From contig CAAGHX010000195.1 of NCBI GenBank assembly GCA_900769745.1, positions 1 through 7,306 of the forward strand: a stretch of 7,306 bases of DNA. Direction: 5' to 3'. Below the pieces are notes generated by a model. That model made no database searches. It saw only the letters and a list, made by a program, of their open reading frames with translations, and was not told the origin of the DNA. Origin of the DNA: an uncultured Alistipes sp. (GTDB lineage Bacteria; Bacteroidota; Bacteroidia; Bacteroidales; Rikenellaceae). Below are positions 1 to 6,925 of this stretch, in pieces. A program made the translations under genes and the position numbers. How positions within the stretch are numbered: position 1 is the stretch's first letter; every line of letters begins with the position of its first letter.

Positions 1-447
1 ATGCACGGCATCTTGAACAACGAGGTCGAGGCTGGCGACGGGGCTACCATCCGCTACGAAGGCCCTAAGGGTGGTCCAGGCATGCAGGAGATGCTCTACC
101 CCACTTCATACCTCAAGTCGAAGCATCTGGACAAGGCGTGCGCCTTGATTACCGATGGTCGTTTCTCTGGTGGTACATCAGGTCTTTCAATCGGTCACGT
201 TTCACCTGAAGCAGCTTCGGGAGGTGAGATTGGTATTGTTCGCGATGGCGACATCATCGATATCGACATCACATCACGCTCAATCAACCTTCGCATCAGC
301 GACGCAGAGCTTTCGGAGCGTATGGCAGCGTGGACAACACACAAACCTCAGAATCGCGACCGCAAGATTCCTCAGTCGCTCAGAGCCTACTCAATGCTTG
401 TAAGCTCGGCCGACCAGGGAGCCGTTAGAATCGTACCAGAGGAGTAA
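1..447 (+). CDS. ilvD: Dihydroxy-acid dehydratase, C-terminal part (5' end outside window)
   Basis: IlvD dehydrates 2,3-dihydroxy-isovalerate and 2,3-dihydroxy-3-methylvalerate to the 2-oxo acids that are transaminated to valine and isoleucine; it is a cytosolic Fe-S and Mg enzyme. The 148 visible residues carry the family's C-terminal signatures: RYEGPKGGPGMQEM (residues 18-31 of the visible part), TDGRFSGGTSG (51-61), which includes the active-site serine region, and GHVSPEAASGG just after. Full-length members have roughly 550-620 residues, so about three quarters, including the Fe-S cysteines, lies upstream. The ATG at position 1 matches an internal Met (family members read on through a similar D/G-I-L segment), so it is not the start. 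The gene ends in TAA, 60 bases before ilvB on the same strand, consistent with one operon. No lesion is visible in the part present. Confidence 0.96.
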   Translation: MHGILNNEVEAGDGATIRYEGPKGGPGMQEMLYPTSYLKSKHLDKACALITDGRFSGGTSGLSIGHVSPEAASGGEIGIVRDGDIIDIDITSRSINLRISDAELSERMAAWTTHKPQNRDRKIPQSLRAYSMLVSSADQGAVRIVPEE

Positions 448-507
448 CAACTCAGTCCATAAAATTTAGAAACTACATAACAAAGCATACTACAACCCCA
501 AACATAT
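448..507 (+). other. ilvD-ilvB spacer without recognisable signals
   Basis: This 60-base A/T-rich spacer contains no convincing hairpin, promoter or Shine-Dalgarno motif by eye. It probably serves only as the leader for ilvB within a cotranscribed unit. The ilvB start is preceded by CAAACATAT, in line with Shine-Dalgarno-independent initiation in Bacteroidetes. Confidence 0.4.
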
Positions 508-2241
508 ATGGTAGCAAGTTCTACACATAACACACCCCAGGAGCAGCCAAATGCTCTTCCACGTATTTCAGGTTCGGAGGCGGTTATCCGCTCATTCCTG
601 GCCGAGGGTGTGGATACTATTTTCGGATATCCAGGCGGAGCCATCATACCAGTCTATGATGCTCTCTACGACTATCGCGATAAGATTAATCACATCTTGG
701 TACGTCACGAGCAGTGCGCTCTGCACGCAGCTCAGGGTTATGCACGTGCCAGCGGCCGCACTGGTGTCTGCATCGTAACATCAGGCCCAGGTGCAACCAA
801 CACCGTAACTGGTTTGGCCGATGCCCTGCTCGACTCTACCCCAATAGTTCTTATCAGCGGTCAGGTAGGCTCTAAGTTGCTCGGTACCGACGCTTTCCAG
901 GAGATTAACTTCTTGGAGATTACACAATCTGTAACAAAGTGGAACTGCCAGGTAAAGCGCGCTGAGGATATTCCTGCAGCTATCGCCAAAGCATTCTATA
1001 TCGCATCGAGCGGTCGTCCAGGTCCTGTTGTTGTTGATATCACAAAGGACGCACAGGCAGGAATGGTGGATTTCGATTATAAGCCAGTGAACTTTATCCG
1101 TAGCTACCAGCCCTACGCCGACATCGACGAGGGTCAGATTTTGGAGGCAGCACGACTCATCAACCTCTCTCGTAAGCCTATGGCTCTTATTGGCCAGGGT
1201 GTGATTCTGGGAGGTGCTGAGCAGGAGTTGAAGGATTTCTTGGAGAAGAGCGGTATCCCCGCAGCCTCTACCCTGCTTGGTCTTTCGGCTTTGCCTACGG
1301 ACCATCCTCAGTATGTGGGTATGCTCGGCATGCACGGTAACTACGCCCCCAACATCAAGAACCGCGACTGCGATTTGCTCATAGCTATCGGAATGCGATT
1401 CGACGACCGCGTTACAGGCGACCCATCGAAGTTTGGTATCAACGCCAAGATTATTCACTTGGAGATTGACCCAGCGGAGATTAATAAGCTCGTATATGCC
1501 GACGTAGCCATATTGGGCGATGTGAAGCAGTCGTTGCCAATGCTTACAGATAAGATTACCCCACAGGACCACACATCGTGGTTGGAGGAGTTCCGCGCCT
1601 GCTACAACATCGAGCGAGAGGATATCATCGAGCCAGCCATCGAGCGCAAGGGTGCTCACCTGCGTATGGGCGAGGTAGTTGACGCTGTGGCACAACAATT
1701 CGACGATGCAATCTTGGTTACCGACGTTGGCCAGCAGCAGATGTTCGCTTCGCGTTACTTCCGCTTCAAGCAGAGCCGCAGCATCATCACTTCGGGTGGT
1801 CTTGGAACAATGGGCTTTGGTCTTCCAGCAGCTATCGGAGCAAAGATTGGAGCGCCCCACAGAGATGTATGCCTCTTCGTAGGTGATGGAGGTCTGCAGA
1901 TGACACTCCAGGAGTTGGGTACAATCTTCCAGTCGGAGGTGGGCGTGAAGATTATCCTTATGAACAATGGTTTCTTGGGTATGGTTCGCCAGTGGCAGGA
2001 GCTCTTCTACGACAAGCGTTACTCGTTCACCGAGCTTACAAACCCCGACTTTGAGCTTATCGCCAAGGCTAACCACATTCCATATCGCTGCATCGAGAGC
2101 CACTCAGAGCTTGACGAGGCTATCAAGCAGATGCACGAGAGCGAGGGTGCATTCCTTTTGGAGGTGAGAGTTGAGCGTGAGGAGAATGTATTCCCAATGG
2201 TACCAGCAGGACAACCAGTTGAAAACATTCGCTTAGAGTAA
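508..2241 (+). CDS. ilvB: Acetolactate synthase, large (catalytic) subunit
   Basis: This thiamine-diphosphate enzyme condenses two pyruvates to 2-acetolactate, or pyruvate plus 2-oxobutyrate to 2-aceto-2-hydroxybutyrate, the first common step of valine, leucine and isoleucine synthesis. The 577 residues show the usual three-domain order: N-terminal ThDP (pyrimidine) domain about 18-185 with FGYPGGAIIPVYDAL and the catalytic Glu68 in VRHEQ; central domain about 205-345 with the RFDDRVTG signature at 297-304; and C-terminal ThDP (pyrophosphate) domain with the metal-binding GDG at 459-461 and its paired NN at 486-487, followed by GFLGMVRQWQE. Length is normal for the family. The start at 508 is the only ATG before the conserved core; it leaves a non-conserved, polar N-terminal stretch of about 18 residues and has no Shine-Dalgarno sequence. 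ilvN follows 28 bases downstream and encodes its regulatory partner. The motifs distinguish it from pyruvate oxidase-type relatives. Confidence 0.97.
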   Translation: MVASSTHNTPQEQPNALPRISGSEAVIRSFLAEGVDTIFGYPGGAIIPVYDALYDYRDKINHILVRHEQCALHAAQGYARASGRTGVCIVTSGPGATNTVTGLADALLDSTPIVLISGQVGSKLLGTDAFQEINFLEITQSVTKWNCQVKRAEDIPAAIAKAFYIASSGRPGPVVVDITKDAQAGMVDFDYKPVNFIRSYQPYADIDEGQILEAARLINLSRKPMALIGQGVILGGAEQELKDFLEKSGIPAASTLLGLSALPTDHPQYVGMLGMHGNYAPNIKNRDCDLLIAIGMRFDDRVTGDPSKFGINAKIIHLEIDPAEINKLVYADVAILGDVKQSLPMLTDKITPQDHTSWLEEFRACYNIEREDIIEPAIERKGAHLRMGEVVDAVAQQFDDAILVTDVGQQQMFASRYFRFKQSRSIITSGGLGTMGFGLPAAIGAKIGAPHRDVCLFVGDGGLQMTLQELGTIFQSEVGVKIILMNNGFLGMVRQWQELFYDKRYSFTELTNPDFELIAKANHIPYRCIESHSELDEAIKQMHESEGAFLLEVRVEREENVFPMVPAGQPVENIRLE

Positions 2242-2269
2242 TCATTAACAACCCAATAAGTAAAAGACT

Positions 2270-2806
2270 ATGGACAAGGAGTTTATCATCACCATATTTT
2301 CAGAGAACACAGTGGGTTTGTTGAGCCAGATTACAACGGTCTTCACCCACCGCAACGTAAACATTGAGTCAATCACCGCTTCTGAGTCGGCTATCGACGG
2401 CATCTACAAGCATACCATCATGGTACGCAACGATGAGGACAAGGTGGCAAACCTCGTGAAGCAGATTGAGAAGAAGATTGACGTATTGAAGGTATTTTGT
2501 TACAGTCCCAACGAGATTGTGCTTCAGGAGCTCGCACTCTACAAGGTTAAGCGCAGCCGCAATGTAGAGGATTTGGTACGTCGCCACAATGTTCGCATCC
2601 TGGATATCCACGACGACTACATCGTTCTGGAGAAAACAGGTCACCGCGAGGAGATTCGCGAACTCTACAAGATGCTTTCACCCTATGGCGTGAGCCAGTT
2701 TGTCTGCTCGGGTCAGGTGGCAATCATCAAATCGCGTAGCGAGCTGTTGGATGAGTATTTGGCCGAGGTGAATGCCAAGCAGCGACAGATTAACAACGCA
2801 AAATAG
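2270..2806 (+). CDS. ilvN: Acetolactate synthase, small (regulatory) subunit
   Basis: The small subunit activates IlvB and gives feedback inhibition by branched-chain amino acids, normally valine. Its 178 residues comprise an N-terminal ACT domain (about 4-78) and the C-terminal acetolactate synthase small-subunit domain (about 85-165). In the ACT domain, Gly16, Ser19 and Asn31 align with E. coli IlvH Gly14, Ser17 and Asn29, positions whose mutation gives valine resistance, so I infer that the feedback site is intact. Length fits the 160-180 residue IlvH/IlvN type. The start lies 28 bases after the ilvB stop, preceded by A-rich sequence without a clear Shine-Dalgarno motif; the first residues (DKEFIITIFSEN) already match the family's first beta strand, which supports the start. 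It ends in TAG, the only complete gene here that does. A short hairpin follows immediately. Confidence 0.96.
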   Translation: MDKEFIITIFSENTVGLLSQITTVFTHRNVNIESITASESAIDGIYKHTIMVRNDEDKVANLVKQIEKKIDVLKVFCYSPNEIVLQELALYKVKRSRNVEDLVRRHNVRILDIHDDYIVLEKTGHREEIRELYKMLSPYGVSQFVCSGQVAIIKSRSELLDEYLAEVNAKQRQINNAK

Positions 2807-2811
2807 TTTAC

Positions 2812-2831
2812 CGAAAACCTGAGAGTTTTCG
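2812..2831 (+). promoter_or_regulatory. Short perfect hairpin just after ilvN
   Basis: CGAAAAC (2812-2818) and GTTTTCG (2825-2831) are exact inverted complements, giving a 7-bp stem with a 6-base loop, starting 6 bases after the ilvN stop. No T-run follows (the next bases are ATTCATTATAAAA), so it is not a canonical intrinsic terminator. It may be a weak attenuator, a processing or 3'-stability element between ilvBN and ilvC, or chance in an A/T-rich spacer. The structure is seen in the sequence; its role is unproven. Confidence 0.4.
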
Positions 2832-2884
2832 ATTCATTATAAAAACAAAAACATAAAAATATAAACAATAAAAAATTTAAACTT
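2832..2884 (+). promoter_or_regulatory. A-rich leader of ilvC (likely translation-enhancing 5' region)
   Basis: The 53 bases before the ilvC start are almost entirely A and T with long A runs and no G after the first base of the spacer hairpin is passed; there is no Shine-Dalgarno sequence. Bacteroidetes largely do without Shine-Dalgarno pairing, and A-rich, unstructured leaders are associated with efficient initiation in that phylum. I infer that this leader supports strong ilvC translation, which fits the codon use of that gene. I could not identify a convincing Bacteroidetes-type promoter (TTTG / TAnnTTTG) in it. Confidence 0.45.
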
Positions 2885-3931
2885 ATGGCAAAGATGATTT
2901 TTGGCGGCGTAGAAGAGAACGTCGTAACACGCGAGGAGTATCCATTGGCAAAGGCCTTGGAGACATTGAAGGACGAGACTATCGCTATCATTGGTTATGG
3001 TGTACAGGGCCCAGGCCAGTCTCTCAACCTTCGTGACAACGGTTTCAACGTAATCGTTGGTCAGCGTAAGAACTCTAAGAGCTGGGATAAGGCAGTAGAG
3101 GACGGTTGGGTTCCAGGTGAGACTTTGTTCGAGATCGAGGAGGCTTGCCAGAAGGCAACTATCATCGAGTACTTGCTCTCTGACGCTGGTCAGATCTCAG
3201 TATGGCCTACAATCAAGCCATACCTCACTCCAGGCAAGGCTCTCTACTTCTCACACGGCTTTGGTATCACTTACAAGGAGCGCACAGGTATCGTTCCTCC
3301 AGCTGATGTAGATGTTATCTTGGTTGCTCCTAAGGGTTCAGGTACATCACTCCGTCGTATGTTCTTGCAGGGTCGTGGTTTGAACTCAAGCTACGCTATC
3401 TTCCAGGACGCTACAGGTCGTGCTTGGGACCGTGTAATTGCACTCGGTATCGGTGTTGGTTCAGGTTACTTGTTCGAGACTACATTCAAGCGTGAGGTTT
3501 ACTCTGACCTTACAGGTGAGCGTGGTACTTTGATGGGTGCTATCCAGGGTATCTTCGCTGCTCAGTACGAGGTTTTGCGCCAGAACGGTCACACTCCATC
3601 TGAGGCATTCAACGAGACTGTTGAGGAGCTCTCACAGAGCTTGATGCCACTCATCGCCGAGAACGGTATGGATTGGATGTACGCTAACTGCTCTACAACT
3701 GCACAGCGTGGTGCCCTCGACTGGTGGAAGAAGTTCCGCGATGCAACTATGCCAGTATTCGAGGAGTTGTACAGCGAGGTAGCTTGTGGTAACGAGGCTC
3801 AGCGCAGTATCGACACTAACTCACAGCCTGACTACCGTCAGAAGTTGGAGGAGGAGCTCAAGGAGATGCGTGAGACAGAGATGTGGCAGGCAGGTGCAGT
3901 GGTTCGCAAGCTCCGCCCTGAGAACAACTAA
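2885..3931 (+). CDS. ilvC: Ketol-acid reductoisomerase (Bacteroidetes/fungal-like short form)
   Basis: IlvC carries out the Mg-dependent alkyl migration and NAD(P)H reduction that turns acetolactate or acetohydroxybutyrate into the dihydroxy acids used by IlvD. The 348 residues have an N-terminal Rossmann domain with GYGVQG (37-42) and a GQRKNSKSW loop (59-67) whose Arg61, Ser64 and Ser66 are suited to a cofactor phosphate, so NADPH is the likelier cofactor (inference). His124 sits in the conserved SHGF. The knotted helical domain has metal ligands Asp208 and Glu212 (SDLTGER), Glu244 and Glu248, and substrate-contact Ser270 in CSTTAQRG. Length matches short class I enzymes and not the roughly 490-residue enterobacterial form. 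As I remember yeast Ilv5, the motifs STTAxRGALDW and the C-terminal RKLRPEN are shared with it. All 19 arginines use CGT (12) or CGC (7), unlike ilvB, which also uses CGA and AGA. Confidence 0.97.
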   Translation: MAKMIFGGVEENVVTREEYPLAKALETLKDETIAIIGYGVQGPGQSLNLRDNGFNVIVGQRKNSKSWDKAVEDGWVPGETLFEIEEACQKATIIEYLLSDAGQISVWPTIKPYLTPGKALYFSHGFGITYKERTGIVPPADVDVILVAPKGSGTSLRRMFLQGRGLNSSYAIFQDATGRAWDRVIALGIGVGSGYLFETTFKREVYSDLTGERGTLMGAIQGIFAAQYEVLRQNGHTPSEAFNETVEELSQSLMPLIAENGMDWMYANCSTTAQRGALDWWKKFRDATMPVFEELYSEVACGNEAQRSIDTNSQPDYRQKLEEELKEMRETEMWQAGAVVRKLRPENN

Positions 3932-3954
3932 TCAATTTTTGTAACATACAATTT

Positions 3955-3985
3955 GGCTCGAGCTGCGTTTCGGCGCAGCTTGGCC
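3955..3985 (+). promoter_or_regulatory. Strong GC-rich hairpin between ilvC and leuA
   Basis: The ilvC-leuA gap holds an inverted repeat: GGC at 3955-3957 pairs with GCC at 3983-3985, T3958 is bulged, and CGAGCTGCG (3959-3967) pairs with CGCAGCTTG (3974-3982) with one G-U, leaving a TTTCGG loop that could fold as a UUCG-type tetraloop closed by a U-G pair. That is about 12 pairs. Only TGATTT follows, so the T-tract of an intrinsic terminator is poor. It could be a partial terminator or attenuator that sets different ilv and leu mRNA levels, or an RNA-stability or processing element. The structure is clear by eye; its function is inferred. Confidence 0.55.
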
Positions 3986-4011
3986 TGATTTAAGACCCAT
4001 AATAAAATATT

Positions 4012-5508
4012 ATGAGCGAGAAAGTATATATATTCGATACCACACTCCGCGACGCCGAGCAGGTGCCAGGCTGTCAGCTCAACACAATCGAGAAGATTGA
4101 GGTTGCTCGTCAGCTTGAGAAGTTGGGTGTAGATATCATCGAGGCAGGCTTCCCAATCTCAAGCCCAGGCGATTTCAACTCTGTAGTTGAGATCTCTAAG
4201 GCTGTGAGCAACCCTACCATCTGTGCACTCACACGTGCCGTAAAGAAAGATATCGAGGTTGCGGCGCAGGCTTTGGAGTTTGCTAAGCGTGGTCGTATCC
4301 ACACAGGTATCGGCACATCGACATACCACATCTACGAGAAGCTGCGTATGACTCCAGAGACAGTTTTGGAGCACGCGGTGGAGGCTGTAAAGTATGCTCG
4401 TAGATTTGTTGACGACGTGGAGTTCTATGCCGAGGATGCAGGTCGTACCGACGAGGAGTTTTTGGCTCGCGTAGTGGAGGCTGTCATCGCAGCTGGTGCT
4501 ACTGTGGTAAATATTCCCGATACAACCGGTTACTGCTTGCCAAGCGAGTATGGTGCTAAGATTGCCTACTTGATGAACAACGTACCAAACATCGACAAGG
4601 CTATCATCTCTACACACTGCCACAACGATTTGGGTATGGCTACAGCCAACACATTGGCTGGTGTGCAGAATGGTGCTCGCCAGGTGGAGGTTACAATCAA
4701 CGGCTTGGGTGAGCGTGCAGGTAACACAGCTTTGGAGGAGGTAGTGATGGCCATCAAGTGCCACAACAACCTCGACTTCGAGATTGGTATCGACTCTAAG
4801 CAGATTATCACAACCAGCAAGCTCGTATCAAACTTGATGCGTATGCCTGTTCAGGCTAACAAGGCTATTGTTGGTCGCAACGCCTTTGCACACTCATCTG
4901 GTATCCACCAGGACGGTGTGTTGAAGAGCCGCGAGACATATGAGATTATCGACCCAGAGGATGTAGGCGTTGACCAGTCAAGCATCGTGCTCACTGCACG
5001 AAGCGGTCGTGCTGCATTGAAGCACCACCTCGCAGAGATTGGCTACAACCCCGAGAACGAGGAGCTCGACGATATCTATCAGCGTTTCTTGGAGCTCGCC
5101 GACAAGAAGAAGATGGTCACAACACGCGATTTGGAGGTGCTTATCGGTACTGCCGCATCACGCCGCCGCATGAGCATCCAGCTCACAGGCTTGCAGATTG
5201 TCTGCGGTAAGTCGAGCATCCCTACCGCTACTGTGCAGATTAGCTTCGACGGCGACACATTCACCGAGACAGCTTGCGGTAACGGTCCTGTCGATGCAGC
5301 TATTACAGCCGTTAAGAACATTACTAAGCGTCGTGTTCACATCGAGGAGTACTTGGTGCAGGCCATCACACGCGGTAGCGACGACTTGGGTAAGGTACAT
5401 ATGCAGATTTCACACAAGGGCAAGATGTACCACGGCTTTGGTGCCAACACCGACATCGTAACAGCATCGGTTGAGTCGTTCATTGATGCAATTTCTAAAA
5501 TCGCGTAA
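4012..5508 (+). CDS. leuA: 2-isopropylmalate synthase
   Basis: LeuA condenses acetyl-CoA with 2-oxoisovalerate to form 2-isopropylmalate, the committed leucine step. The 498 residues show an N-terminal TIM barrel (about 4-270): FDTTLRDAEQ at 8-17 with Arg13 and metal ligand Asp14, EFYAEDAGRTD, NIPDTTGY, the metal-binding histidines His202 and His204 in STHCHNDLG, and GERAGNT at 233-239. GIHQDGVLK follows in the linker region, and a C-terminal LeuA-type regulatory domain occupies about 375-495. Full length and the regulatory domain argue for LeuA over homocitrate or hydroxymethylglutaryl enzymes; citramalate synthase is a less likely alternative that sequence alone does not wholly exclude. Oddity: residue 15 is Ala (GCC at 4054-4056) where the family motif normally has Gly. 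The start lies 8 residues before the motif, as expected, and is preceded by A/T-rich sequence without a Shine-Dalgarno. leuC starts 3 bases after the stop. Confidence 0.94.
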   Translation: MSEKVYIFDTTLRDAEQVPGCQLNTIEKIEVARQLEKLGVDIIEAGFPISSPGDFNSVVEISKAVSNPTICALTRAVKKDIEVAAQALEFAKRGRIHTGIGTSTYHIYEKLRMTPETVLEHAVEAVKYARRFVDDVEFYAEDAGRTDEEFLARVVEAVIAAGATVVNIPDTTGYCLPSEYGAKIAYLMNNVPNIDKAIISTHCHNDLGMATANTLAGVQNGARQVEVTINGLGERAGNTALEEVVMAIKCHNNLDFEIGIDSKQIITTSKLVSNLMRMPVQANKAIVGRNAFAHSSGIHQDGVLKSRETYEIIDPEDVGVDQSSIVLTARSGRAALKHHLAEIGYNPENEELDDIYQRFLELADKKKMVTTRDLEVLIGTAASRRRMSIQLTGLQIVCGKSSIPTATVQISFDGDTFTETACGNGPVDAAITAVKNITKRRVHIEEYLVQAITRGSDDLGKVHMQISHKGKMYHGFGANTDIVTASVESFIDAISKIA

Positions 5509-5511
5509 CCA

Positions 5512-6906
5512 ATGAATACACTTTTCGATAAGATTTGGGACGCCCACACTGTTCGTGTAATCGACGGTGGTTCGTGCGTACTCTATATCGACCGTCAATA
5601 CATCCACGAGGTGACAAGTCCGCAGGCTTTTGCGGGCTTGCGCCAGCGTGGTATCGAGGTTTTCCGTCCTACGCAGGTTACGGCAAGCCCCGACCATAAT
5701 ATCCCAACTATCAACCAGCACCTCCCTATCGCTGAGCCTCAGTCGGCACAGCAGGTGGCTACGTTGGAGAAGAACTGCGCCGAGAATGGCATCACAATCT
5801 TCCCTATCGGATCGGAGCGCAATGGTATCATCCACGTTATCGGCCCACAGACAGGCCTCACACAGCCTGGTATGACCATCGTATGTGGTGACAGTCACAC
5901 ATCGACTCACGGAGCATTGGGTTGCGTAGCCTTCGGTATCGGCACAAGCGAGGTGGAGATGGCTCTGGCATCGCAGTGTATTCTGCAGTCGAAGCCAAAG
6001 AGTATGCGCATCAACGTAGAGGGCGAGTTGCGCGAGGGCGTTTGCTCAAAGGATATCATCCTCTACATCATCTCGAAGCTCGGCACAGGCGGTGGCACAG
6101 GCCACTTTGTGGAGTTTGCAGGTTCGGCTATCCGTTCACTCTCGATGGAGGCACGTATGACCATCTGCAATATGAGTATCGAGATGGGTGCTCGTGGTGG
6201 TATGATTGCCCCCGACCAGACAACTTTTGACTACCTGAAAGGCCGCGAGTTTGCACCTCAGGGCGAGGAGTGGGAGAAGGCAGTAGAAAAGTGGAGCAAG
6301 CTCTGCTCAGACGAGGATGCAGTGTTCGACAAGGAGGTTACATTCGACGCCGCCGACATCGCACCTATGATTACCTACGGTACAAACCCTGGTATGGGTA
6401 TCGCTGTTGATGCCGAGATTCCATCTTCGGACGGTATGGACGAGGCATCGAAGGTATCATACGCTAAGGCTCTCAACTATATGGGCTTTGCCGAGGGCGA
6501 AAAGATGATTGGCAAGAAGGTGGACTACGTATTCGTAGGTAGCTGCACAAATGGCCGCATCGAGGATTTGCGAGCATTTGCTCACTTTGTTAAGGGCCGC
6601 AAGAAGGCTGACAACATCACCGCTTGGATTGTTCCAGGCAGCAAGGAGGTGGAGCGTATGGCCATCGAGGAGGGTCTTCGTGATATCCTCAACGAGGCTG
6701 GCTTTGAGCTTCGCCAACCAGGTTGCTCGGCATGTCTTGCTATGAACGAGGATAAGATTCCAGCTGGCAAGTATTGTGTTGCCACATCGAACCGTAACTT
6801 CGAAGGTCGCCAGGGTCCCGATTCACGCACATTGTTGGCAGGGCCATTAGTGGCTGCTGCAGCTGCAGTAACAGGTGTTATCACAGATCCAAGAGAGTTG
6901 ATGTAA
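5512..6906 (+). CDS. leuC: 3-isopropylmalate dehydratase (isopropylmalate isomerase), large subunit
   Basis: LeuC with LeuD isomerises 2-isopropylmalate to 3-isopropylmalate through an aconitase-type [4Fe-4S] cluster carried by LeuC. The 464 residues match the usual length of about 466. Visible motifs are the LeuC N-terminus (LFDKIWDAH, then HEVTSPQAFAGLR), RNGIIHVIGP, CGDSHTSTHG at 125-134 followed by AFGIGTSEVEM, the cluster cysteines Cys345 (GSCTNGR), Cys405 and Cys408 (PGCSACLAMN), and SNRNFEGRQG at 426-435. All cluster ligands and substrate residues I can recognise are present, so LeuC itself looks functional. The 3-base gap from leuA suggests translational coupling, and leuD follows after 19 bases. 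Aconitase and homoaconitase are less likely: separate large and small subunits and the leuA/leuD neighbours point to LeuC. Confidence 0.97.
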   Translation: MNTLFDKIWDAHTVRVIDGGSCVLYIDRQYIHEVTSPQAFAGLRQRGIEVFRPTQVTASPDHNIPTINQHLPIAEPQSAQQVATLEKNCAENGITIFPIGSERNGIIHVIGPQTGLTQPGMTIVCGDSHTSTHGALGCVAFGIGTSEVEMALASQCILQSKPKSMRINVEGELREGVCSKDIILYIISKLGTGGGTGHFVEFAGSAIRSLSMEARMTICNMSIEMGARGGMIAPDQTTFDYLKGREFAPQGEEWEKAVEKWSKLCSDEDAVFDKEVTFDAADIAPMITYGTNPGMGIAVDAEIPSSDGMDEASKVSYAKALNYMGFAEGEKMIGKKVDYVFVGSCTNGRIEDLRAFAHFVKGRKKADNITAWIVPGSKEVERMAIEEGLRDILNEAGFELRQPGCSACLAMNEDKIPAGKYCVATSNRNFEGRQGPDSRTLLAGPLVAAAAAVTGVITDPRELM

Positions 6907-6925
6907 AACCGATGAATATACAGTT

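Noticed and set aside
1..3. ATG at the first base as the true ilvD start
   Set aside because: The protein begins well inside the conserved C-terminal domain and lacks three quarters of the family length, so the window edge simply falls at an internal Met codon.
781..2103. A 440-codon open frame on the minus strand, antisense to ilvB
   Set aside because: It lies wholly inside ilvB, which has all acetolactate synthase motifs; its translation is rich in Cys, Leu and Val without recognisable motifs, as expected for a shadow produced by the codon bias of the sense gene.
3936..3955. TTTTTG ... TACAATTTG before leuA as a Bacteroidetes promoter
   Set aside because: The -7 box consensus TAnnTTTG needs two spacer bases and here there are three; the upstream TTTG is also far too close.
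4159..4764. A 201-codon minus-strand open frame within leuA
   Set aside because: Entirely antisense to well-supported leuA, with low-complexity composition and no family resemblance.
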